NCBI GenBank assembly: GCA_001778275.1
Contig: MFGM01000006.1
Span: forward strand, 1-17,808
Length of the DNA: 17,808 bases
Direction: 5' to 3'
Source: Candidatus Falkowbacteria bacterium RIFOXYC2_FULL_48_21
Lineage (GTDB): Bacteria; Patescibacteriota; Patescibacteriia; UBA11705; JABHMO01
The position numbers and the translations under genes were made by a program. Under the pieces are notes generated by a model. That model searched no databases and was not told the DNA's origin. It was given only the letters and a program-made list of their open reading frames with translations. Below, in pieces: positions 13,600-17,808 of the stretch; within the stretch, counting starts at the first letter, position 1; each line of letters starts with the position of its first letter.

Positions 13600-13914
13600 T
13601 CACTTCCACGTCACCACCACCTTCTGTACTTCCGGCCAGGGCTGATCCGGAAACTGTCCCGGCTCCGGACTATTCTTCCGCCGGCGCGTGAAGGTGATGG
13701 TGCGGTCTTTCACCCGCACCATTTCCGAGAATAACGCGAGATAGAACACCGCCGCCTTGCCGGCAGCGCGATAGTTGCGAGTCAGGTGGAACCCGAAACT
13801 ACCCTGATTCACACCGCCACTCACTACCTCCCACTCCAAGGTCGTGCCGTCTTTGTACGTTTCCACGAACGACGCGCCGGAAAACACCACATCACGCAGA
13901 TCGAACTTTTTCAT
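13600..13914 (-). CDS. Small beta-rich protein, paralog B of a tandem pair
   Basis: 104 residues from ATG 13914, chosen over the open frame upstream because GGAGGAGG stands directly before it at five to six bases. Soluble, no signal peptide or membrane helix. It is clearly related to the gene just upstream (13972-14274): both have FSGA near residue 10-15, then W-x-V-x-SGG-x-N with a following GSFGFHL/GTIGMRL, a VFY strand, a VKDRTITFTRRR/VIRTVIFTRVR strand, FPDQP/FPNQP, and a Trp-Lys end. The pattern is of a small beta barrel or sandwich with an invariant QP turn. No known family comes to mind and no catalytic residues stand out. Confidence 0.7.
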   Translation of the reverse strand: MKKFDLRDVVFSGASFVETYKDGTTLEWEVVSGGVNQGSFGFHLTRNYRAAGKAAVFYLALFSEMVRVKDRTITFTRRRKNSPEPGQFPDQPWPEVQKVVVTWK

Positions 13915-13971
13915 GTCATCCTCCTCCTTGGTTACCGTTAACGATATTATCACTCGACACTATATGAGTCC

Positions 13972-14274
13972 TTACTTCTCCCACTTCACCCAGTACCCGG
14001 TCACCGACTCGTCCGGCTGATTCGGAAAATCCTTTGAATCGCCATTCAACCGCACGCGCGTGAAAATCACAGTGCGGATCACCACAGAAACATGCGTTTC
14101 CCAAAACTCGGGATAGAACACGCACTCGGTAATCCCACCACCATCAGGAGCCAACCTCATGCCAATAGTTCCGTCCGGATTTTTTCCACCGGACAGAACC
14201 CATGAGTGAATCCGCTCTGCGCCGCGCACTTCCTGAACTCTTGCTCCACTGAAATTGCTGTTTTCCAAATTCAT
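13972..14274 (-). CDS. Small beta-rich protein, paralog A of a tandem pair
   Basis: 100 residues. Two ATGs are in frame; the first (14280) directly abuts GGAGG and could not be used well, while the second (14274) stands six bases after GGAGG, so 14274 is chosen. It is a diverged tandem duplicate of the 104-residue gene downstream, with shared blocks FSGA, SWVLSGGKN, GTIGMRL, VFY, VIFTR and FPNQP and a C-terminal WVKWEK. The N-terminus differs (MNLENSNFSGARV) and the central loop is richer in Pro and Gly. No export signal is seen. It is the first gene after a strong promoter, so the order is paralog A, paralog B, possible leader ORF, 69-residue protein. Function unknown. Confidence 0.7.
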   Translation of the reverse strand: MNLENSNFSGARVQEVRGAERIHSWVLSGGKNPDGTIGMRLAPDGGGITECVFYPEFWETHVSVVIRTVIFTRVRLNGDSKDFPNQPDESVTGYWVKWEK

Positions 14275-14322
14275 CGACATCCTCCTTGTTCATGTAAATT
14301 TTCAACGTTCTAATGACCTCGG

Positions 14323-14351
14323 ATTGTATCATATTATATTGACTTTGTCAA
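14323..14351 (-). promoter_or_regulatory. Promoter of the small orphan-protein operon
   Basis: On the minus strand TTGACA (14346-14351), 17 bases, TACAAT (14323-14328). The leader would be ~40 nt and contain the GGAGG of the first gene. Confidence 0.8.
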
Positions 14352-14392
14352 CGCTATTTAAGGCGACGATCATAATTTGTCTAATTTACAAC

Positions 14393-14423
14393 AAAAAACC
14401 ACCCCGGCTTGAGCTTGAGGTGG
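14393..14423 (-). terminator. Intrinsic terminator of the LemA-like gene
   Basis: On the minus strand CCACCTC (14423-14417) pairs with GGGGTGG (14405-14399), followed by TTTTTT (14398-14393). It lies 10 bases after the stop codon. Confidence 0.75.
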
Positions 14424-14432
14424 CTATGCAAC

Positions 14433-15059
14433 TTACGAAATCATGTCCTCGGCCGGAACCTTGGCTTTGTCTTCATCCAACTTCGGAAAGAAGGAAGATC
14501 CTAATACCCACCGATCGCGCACGCGGTAACGTATATTCGCTTTCGTGTCCTCCAGATCACAACACAAGGTGAAGTAATCGTCATAAATCTTTTGCAAACT
14601 CGCACAAAGATCTTTGAAAGTTTCCGAAGACTTCAGCTCGGGAAATTTCGCGCCATATGCCTGAACATCTTCCGGCTTCAATTTGGCCCATATTTCTTTC
14701 TCGAGTTCAGGATACGCCTTGGCCAAAAACTCCTTCAGCAGAGCGGCCAACGTATCCCACCGCTTCTTTGCCAACTTGATCTTTGCTAAGTGGCGAACAA
14801 GCGTCTGCTGCCTTTCTACCATGCCCATGTATTCGCAGGAAGAAGCAATGACAGCAAAAAACAACCAAATGATCGCCACGCCGCAGAATACCATCGAGAA
14901 AATAAACGGAGCGTTCAAGTACGACGTGAGTTGCGTGCAAACATTTTCTTGGGCTCGATGTGACCACTCACACTTGCTGGTCACTTCCACCCAACCCCAG
15001 ATGAACTTCGGAATGATGCCAAGAACTGCGAAAAAGAAAATGCCAAATAGATTGAACAT
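14433..15059 (-). CDS. Membrane protein with a LemA-like helical domain
   Basis: 208 residues from ATG 15059, with GGAGG seven bases upstream. Two membrane helices are likely at about residues 2-22 and 50-75, the stretch between carrying two Cys (SKCEWSHRAQENVC) and probably facing outside. Residues ~80-190 are helical and resemble LemA: a block ending RWDTLAALLKEFL, then a tyrosine/proline segment, then FPELKSSETFKDLCASLQ and DLEDTKANIRYRVRDRW, matching the spacing of the LemA core helices. LemA proteins usually have one N-terminal helix, so the double-helix front end is unusual. LemA function is poorly defined (envelope-linked). The match is by eye and remote; an unrelated coiled-coil membrane protein is the alternative. 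Confidence 0.55.
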   Translation of the reverse strand: MFNLFGIFFFAVLGIIPKFIWGWVEVTSKCEWSHRAQENVCTQLTSYLNAPFIFSMVFCGVAIIWLFFAVIASSCEYMGMVERQQTLVRHLAKIKLAKKRWDTLAALLKEFLAKAYPELEKEIWAKLKPEDVQAYGAKFPELKSSETFKDLCASLQKIYDDYFTLCCDLEDTKANIRYRVRDRWVLGSSFFPKLDEDKAKVPAEDMIS

Positions 15060-15131
15060 TTTGCGCCTCCTTATATTAGTGAAAGAACAACGCGAGCAAA
15101 TTAAAGTTGTAGTGGCGTTGCGTGCCTGATG

Positions 15132-15159
15132 ATAGTAGCACTCCTAAATTTATTGTCAA
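15132..15159 (-). promoter_or_regulatory. Promoter of the LemA-like gene
   Basis: On the minus strand TTGACA (15154-15159), 16 bases, TACTAT (15132-15137). It is divergent from the ymdB promoter 27 bases away. Confidence 0.7.
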
Positions 15160-15185
15160 GGGCTCATCGGTTATAAACAGCTTGA

Positions 15186-15214
15186 TTGTTTTATTTTAGC
15201 GAAGCTGTTATAAT
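15186..15214 (+). promoter_or_regulatory. Promoter of ymdB
   Basis: TTGTTT (15186-15191), 17 bases, TATAAT (15209-15214). The leader would be ~60 nt, with a weak AT-rich hairpin (ATAAATA/TATTTAT) and no Shine-Dalgarno before the ATG. Confidence 0.65.
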
Positions 15215-15282
15215 AGTGTTGCATAAATAAGAGTTTTCTTACACAACTATTTATTAGCCTAATTGATTGGTCTAAATTTCAT

Positions 15283-16080
15283 ATGATAAAAGTTTTATTC
15301 CTCGGCGACATCGTCGGCAAAATCGGCCGCAAGGCGGTCGCGGAAGCGTTGCCGAAATTAAGGAAAAAATACAAACCGGATTTGGTTATCGCCAATGCGG
15401 AAAATTTGGCGCACGGCCACGGGGTAACGGAAAAAACGCTGAAAGAAATGATGGCCGTGGGCGTTGACTTTTTCACTTCCGGCAATCATGTGTGGGACAA
15501 TGCCGAGGGCGAAAAAGTGATTATTGAAAATAAACTGCCAATCATTCGACCGGCTAATTATCCGGAAGGCGTGCCGGGCGATGGTCATAAAATTATTGAA
15601 GTCGGCGTTTATCGCGTTTTGATTGTCAATTTGATGGGGCGCGTATTTTTCCGTGAAAATTTCGACTGCCCTTTTCGCAAGCTTGAACAAATATTAAACG
15701 AAACCAAACACGAAAAAATCAGCGCCGTGATTGTGGATTTTCATGCTGAAGCCACTTCGGAAAAAAATGTTTTGGCGCGTTATTTCGATGGTCAAGTTTC
15801 CGCCGTGTTTGGCACGCACACGCACATTCAAACGGCGGATGAACAGATTTTGAAAAACGGCACCGGCTTCATCACCGATGCCGGCATGGTCGGGCTAAAG
15901 GATTCAAGTCTCGGTGTGGATATTAAAAATATTGTGCAAAACTTCTTGACCCAGTTACCCACCACTTTTGACATTCCGGAACAAGGCACTTGCACGGTGG
16001 ACGGGGTTTTTGCTATAATTGAGCCAGAAACCAGAGCAACGCGGAAGATAGAACGAATTAAATTGGATGTGGAAGTTTGA
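15283..16080 (+). CDS. ymdB: YmdB-family metallophosphoesterase (TIGR00282 type)
   Basis: A 265-residue dinuclear-metal phosphodiesterase, the normal family length. The B. subtilis member cleaves 2',3'-cyclic nucleotides and influences RNase Y-dependent RNA levels and biofilm fate. The metal ligands match one for one: Asp9 (FLGDIVGK), Glu40 and Asn41 (NAENLAHGHG), Asn68 (TSGNHVWD), His154 (VDFHAEATSEK), His179 and His181 (GTHTHIQTAD). It should therefore be active. ATG 15283 starts the first beta strand exactly where the family begins. It lies between a divergent LemA-like gene and the GxxExxY element, whose left arm starts only 12 bases after its stop codon. No terminator of its own is visible, so transcripts may run into the element. 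Confidence 0.95.
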   Translation: MIKVLFLGDIVGKIGRKAVAEALPKLRKKYKPDLVIANAENLAHGHGVTEKTLKEMMAVGVDFFTSGNHVWDNAEGEKVIIENKLPIIRPANYPEGVPGDGHKIIEVGVYRVLIVNLMGRVFFRENFDCPFRKLEQILNETKHEKISAVIVDFHAEATSEKNVLARYFDGQVSAVFGTHTHIQTADEQILKNGTGFITDAGMVGLKDSSLGVDIKNIVQNFLTQLPTTFDIPEQGTCTVDGVFAIIEPETRATRKIERIKLDVEV

Positions 16081-16092
16081 CCCGCGTTGGTT

Positions 16093-16131
16093 GCGCTACA
16101 AGATTACAAGATATTTTACAGATATACAGAT
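16093..16131 (+). repeat. Left inverted arm, tandem TACAAGAT/TACAGAT units
   Basis: TACAAGAT twice in tandem (16097-16104, 16105-16112), then ATTT, then TACAGAT at 16117-16123 and 16125-16131. The right arm has the same plan with TACGAGAT in place of TACAGAT. Confidence 0.85.
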
Positions 16132-16140
16132 AAATAAAAT

Positions 16141-16521
16141 ATGCCCACTTTCTATTATGAAGAATTAAGTGAAAAGGTAATAGGATTGATGTACGATGTA
16201 TATAACGCCAAGGGTTGGGGATACCGAGAAAAATATTATGAGGATTTACTTGAGGATAGCTTTATTGAAAATAAAATTAAATACGTCCGACAGCTGACAA
16301 TTAAAATTACAGAAAAAAACGGCAAAATTCGTCGAAGGAAAATTGACTTTTTAATAGAGGATAAAATGATTATCGAGCTAAAGGTAGGCAAAACGTTAAC
16401 CAATGAAAATTTTACGCAAACGTTAGAGTATTTAAAAGTTATGGACTTGCGTCTTGGCTTACTCTTACTTGTTACGCCAAACAGAAAAGTTATTCCACGA
16501 CGTGTTGTGAACGAAAAATAA
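16141..16521 (+). CDS. GxxExxY protein (PD-(D/E)XK nuclease-like fold)
   Basis: A 126-residue soluble protein of the GxxExxY family (PDDEXK_3). The signature is exact: Gly27-Tyr-Arg-Glu30-Lys-Tyr-Tyr33. The nuclease core follows with Asp69 in KIDFLIEDK and Glu79-x-Lys81 in MIIELKVGK, then the conserved helix TQTLEYLKV and strand LRLGLLLLVTPN. All residues expected for a PD-(D/E)XK active site are present, but no activity is firmly established for the family. Length is normal. There is no Shine-Dalgarno before ATG 16141. It is enclosed by inverted repeat arms and is more AT-rich than its neighbours, both signs of acquisition or mobility. It stands alone, with no partner gene such as a methylase or antitoxin. 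Confidence 0.93.
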   Translation: MPTFYYEELSEKVIGLMYDVYNAKGWGYREKYYEDLLEDSFIENKIKYVRQLTIKITEKNGKIRRRKIDFLIEDKMIIELKVGKTLTNENFTQTLEYLKVMDLRLGLLLLVTPNRKVIPRRVVNEK

Positions 16522-16532
16522 TAATTATTTTA

Positions 16533-16572
16533 TCTCGTATATCTCGTAAAGTATCTTGTAATCTTGTAGCGC
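16533..16572 (-). repeat. Right inverted arm, tandem ATCTCGTA and ATCTTGTA units
   Basis: ATCTCGTA twice (16533-16540, 16541-16548), the spacer AAGT, then ATCTTGTA twice (16553-16560, 16561-16568), ending TAGCGC. Read on the minus strand it repeats the left arm's plan of two octamers, four-base spacer, two octamers. Confidence 0.85.
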
Positions 16573-16573
16573 C

Positions 16574-16602
16574 TTTAAATAAAATGACCTTAATCATATA
16601 AC
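16574..16602 (+). promoter_or_regulatory. Weak promoter candidate for HU, possibly leaderless
   Basis: TATAAC (16597-16602) ends eight bases before the HU ATG, the same distance as in the TrmB-family gene. The -35 position (16574-16579, TTTAAA) is poor and lies directly outside the right arm. Confidence 0.3.
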
Positions 16603-16610
16603 ATATCTCT

Positions 16611-16925
16611 ATGAACAAAGCAGAACTCGCCAACATTCTCACGGCGAAATGCGGAGTGACGCGCAAACAGGCCGAGGAGTCGATCGATTGCATCGTGGAC
16701 ACCATCATCGAAACGATCAAGACCGGTGGTGAAGTCACTCTCACCGGTTTTGGCACCTTTTCCGCACGCGTACGCAAAGGCCGCGAAGGCGTGAATCCGC
16801 AAAAACCGGCGGAAAAAATCACCATCCCGCCGACCAAGGTTGTAAAGTTCAAAGCCGGCAAAACCTTGAAAGACGCTTTGAAGGCCAGCCAGCACTCTGC
16901 CGCTCCGATCGCCCCTGCCGTCTAA
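16611..16925 (+). CDS. hup: HU-family DNA-binding protein
   Basis: A 104-residue histone-like protein that binds and bends DNA as a dimer. It begins MNKAELANIL with the helical dimerisation region, has the conserved VTLTGFGTF turn (residues ~41-49), then the flexible DNA-binding arm (RKGREGVNPQ ... KITIP) with its tip Pro, and the closing VVKFKAGKTLKDAL. Standard HU is about 90 residues; here an extra Ala/Pro/Ser tail of ~14 residues (ASQHSAAPIAPAV) is added. HU versus IHF cannot be separated by eye, but a single arm-Pro and general sequence favour HU. No Shine-Dalgarno precedes the ATG. It ends with a strong terminator. Confidence 0.95.
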   Translation: MNKAELANILTAKCGVTRKQAEESIDCIVDTIIETIKTGGEVTLTGFGTFSARVRKGREGVNPQKPAEKITIPPTKVVKFKAGKTLKDALKASQHSAAPIAPAV

Positions 16926-16935
16926 CAAAAAACAA

Positions 16936-16969
16936 AACAAGAGTCAATTATTCGACTCTTGTTTTTTTT
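16936..16969 (+). terminator. Intrinsic terminator of the HU gene
   Basis: A perfect 10-bp stem AACAAGAGTC/GACTCTTGTT (16936-16945 with 16954-16963) followed by an uninterrupted T run to 16969. Confidence 0.9.
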
Positions 16970-16995
16970 CAAAATCGGACGTTGCAACAAAAACT

Positions 16996-17117
16996 AATTA
17001 CCGCATCCCTTTAGGGTGCGTCCTAATCTCAATGCTGTCACACAAACAAGTCACCCGCCTGAAACGCGTTGCGTATGTATTGCGGACAGGCACGCCAAAG
17101 CGATGCGGTAATTTTTT
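16996..17117 (+). ncRNA. Candidate structured RNA or palindromic element between HU and hsp20
   Basis: AATTACCGCATC (16996-17007) is perfectly inverted at 17102-17113, and the right arm runs into T6 like a terminator. Inside, further pairings nest in order: GGTGC with GCACgCC, GTCC with GGAC, and CAATGC (17030-17035) with GTATTG (about 17076-17081). This makes a long rod with internal bulges and a ~40-nt apical region, ~120 nt in all. No -10/-35 pair stands out just upstream. I could not match it to 6S, SRP or tmRNA. It may equally be a DNA palindrome element. Confidence 0.4.
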
Positions 17118-17132
17118 CTGCTAATTCGTTTT

Positions 17133-17162
17133 TTGACCTTTGCCCTTCTTCCGTTGTATAAT
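17133..17162 (+). promoter_or_regulatory. Promoter giving a leaderless or near-leaderless hsp20 transcript
   Basis: TTGACC (17133-17138), 18 bases, TATAAT (17157-17162). The hsp20 ATG begins nine bases after the -10 box. The -35 box is embedded in the tandem heptamers TTTGACC TTTGCCC (17132-17145). Confidence 0.75.
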
Positions 17163-17171
17163 ACTAATCGT

Positions 17172-17672
17172 ATGAACGACGACGCCAACTTCAACTGGTA
17201 CAAGCATCTTGAAGAACTGGAAGAACATTACCGGCCGGATCGATTTTTTCAGGGACAAGAGACTCTACCCACCAACGAATCAAACGTGCGGGATCAGTTT
17301 TTCGCGTCCGCGCTGACCGAAGAGGCGGATCTGCCGGAAGAAGCCAAGCTGTCGATTGATATTTATCAGGATGAAAAAAATTTATATGTCATGGCGCCGA
17401 TCGCCGGCGTTAAACCCGACACGCTGGAAATAACTCTGGACAAAGATGTTCTCACCATCCGCGGCCAGCGCGGCCAAGAGTTTTCCGAAACGAATCGAAA
17501 CTTTGTTTACCAAGAATGTTACTGGGGCCGCTTTTCCCGCAGTATCGTGCTCCCCTCGCCCGTTGACGGCAAAAATGTCGAAGCCTCACTCAAAGACAGC
17601 GTCCTAAAAATAAAATTACCCAAAACAGAAGAAGAAAAAAAAGTGAGCATCAAAATTAAAAATATCGAATAA
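17172..17672 (+). CDS. Small heat-shock protein, Hsp20/alpha-crystallin family
   Basis: 166 residues from ATG 17172; an ATG 13 codons upstream is open but lies inside the promoter and is rejected. ATP-independent holdase chaperone that binds unfolding proteins and forms large oligomers. The alpha-crystallin domain spans about residues 58-155: KLSIDIYQDEKNLYVMAPIA, the strand pair DTLEITLDKDVLTIRGQR, and the closing ASLKDSVLKIKLPK. In that last motif the usual A-x-L-x-N-G-V-L has Asp-Ser in place of Asn-Gly, a mild departure. The N-terminal ~55 residues are acidic and aromatic (NWYKHLEELEEHY). The C-terminal tail is short (EEEKKVSIKIKNIE) with an IKI that can serve as the I-x-I/V oligomer contact. 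The promoter gives a leaderless message. Confidence 0.95.
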   Translation: MNDDANFNWYKHLEELEEHYRPDRFFQGQETLPTNESNVRDQFFASALTEEADLPEEAKLSIDIYQDEKNLYVMAPIAGVKPDTLEITLDKDVLTIRGQRGQEFSETNRNFVYQECYWGRFSRSIVLPSPVDGKNVEASLKDSVLKIKLPKTEEEKKVSIKIKNIE

Positions 17673-17673
17673 T

Positions 17674-17703
17674 CGTAGAGGCGCGAATATTCGCGCCCCT
17701 ACG
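17674..17703. repeat. 30-bp palindrome CGTAG...CTACG after hsp20
   Basis: Two 15-base arms (17674-17688 and 17689-17703) pair except for one A-C position; the centre is GGCGCGAATATTCGCGCC. It starts two bases after the hsp20 stop. There is no T tract, so it resembles the widespread GTAGGGGCG-type intergenic palindromes rather than a classical terminator. Confidence 0.65.
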
Positions 17704-17720
17704 AACATGTTTCATTTCCT

Positions 17721-17808
17721 ATGGCCAATCTCCAAGCAACAATCGACCGCATCGAAGAAAGCCTCGCCGTCATCGCCTTTTCGGACGGTCAGAAGTTAAA
17801 CGTGTCCA
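17721..17808 (+). CDS. DUF3006-like protein (3' end outside window)
   Basis: Only 29 N-terminal residues are visible. They read MANLQATIDRIEESLAVIAF followed by SDGQKLNVS, the pattern of the small DUF3006 family: IDR-x-E at the start, an AV-hydrophobic strand, then D/G and a short strand ending in a basic or hydrophobic residue. Family members are ~70-90 residues, probably a small beta barrel, and are often next to ComEC/metallo-hydrolase genes; whether that holds here lies outside the window. No Shine-Dalgarno is visible before the ATG. The frame stays open to the window edge. Confidence 0.6.
   Translation, partial: MANLQATIDRIEESLAVIAFSDGQKLNVS

Larger units (their letters stand above)
16093..16572 (+). 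mobile_element. 480-bp inverted-repeat-bounded unit carrying a GxxExxY gene
   Basis: The unit starts GCGCTACAAG at 16093 and ends with its exact complement at 16572. The outer 21 bp are perfectly inverted (16093-16113 with 16552-16572), and similarity continues inward for ~20 more bases with a few indels. The only gene inside is the GxxExxY ORF. That gene is clearly more AT-rich (about 30 % GC over 16261-16440 by hand count) than HU and ymdB on either side. There is no transposase and no obvious target-site duplication. Calling it mobile is inference from the boundaries and composition. Confidence 0.55.

Noticed and set aside
16080..16590. Target-site duplication around the GxxExxY unit
   Set aside because: The bases flanking the arms (GTTGGTT on the left, CTTTAAA on the right) do not match. 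TAAATAAAAT occurs inside the left end and outside the right end, but in such AT-rich DNA this is weak.
16996..17117. SRP 4.5S RNA, 6S RNA or tmRNA
   Set aside because: The SRP GGAA/AGCAG loop signature is absent, the length is short for 6S, and there is no tRNA-like end for tmRNA.
17133..17171. Upstream start of hsp20
   Set aside because: That ATG lies in the -35 region of the promoter; the start at 17172 fits both the promoter and the family's N-terminus.

Overview
This window looks like a piece of a bacterial chromosome, most likely from the Candidate Phyla Radiation (Patescibacteria). That placement is an inference from style, with no marker phylogeny behind it: a TrmB-type regulator, a four-domain S1 protein, several genes with no Shine-Dalgarno (some apparently leaderless), many small orphan membrane or secreted proteins, and intergenic DNA full of short-period repeats. 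TGA is used as a stop codon throughout (for example rny-side ymdB and the 9731-10183 gene), so the code appears standard.

Layout. 1-1200 (+): 3' part of an NrnA-like DHH phosphoesterase, then a small methyltransferase-like protein. 1334-6574 (-): gyrA behind a small single-pass membrane protein, an UlaG-like metallo-beta-lactamase-fold hydrolase, and an S1-domain (rpsA-like) protein. 6836-8626 (+): a strong promoter, a ~235-nt leader with hairpins, and rny (RNase Y). 8627-9118 is a gene-free stretch packed with REP-like palindromes and short tandem repeats. 9119-15059 is an accessory block: three small membrane proteins (-), a TrmB-family regulator with a leaderless promoter (+), a membrane-anchored protein with five Cys-pair beta domains (-), a set of tiny orphan proteins including two tandem paralogs (-), and a LemA-like membrane protein (-). 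15283-17808 (+): ymdB, a GxxExxY nuclease-fold gene enclosed by perfect-ended inverted repeats, HU, a candidate structured RNA or palindromic element, Hsp20, and the start of a DUF3006-like gene.

Functional picture. The housekeeping genes cover DNA topology (gyrA, HU), translation (S1), RNA turnover (NrnA, RNase Y), the RNase Y-associated phosphodiesterase YmdB, and proteostasis (Hsp20). rny and ymdB, adjacent in many bacteria, are here separated by about 6.7 kb of accessory genes.

The best candidate for something undescribed is the 480-bp unit at 16093-16572. An AT-rich GxxExxY gene sits alone between inverted arms that share a perfect 21-bp end and are built from 7-8-bp tandem units. Gene-free intergenic regions at 4217-4405 and 6690-6803 have the same architecture (inverted arrays of short tandem units), which suggests related or empty versions. 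A second candidate is the REP-like palindrome family, three copies of which show a compensatory base-pair change. All coordinates of short motifs were counted by hand.
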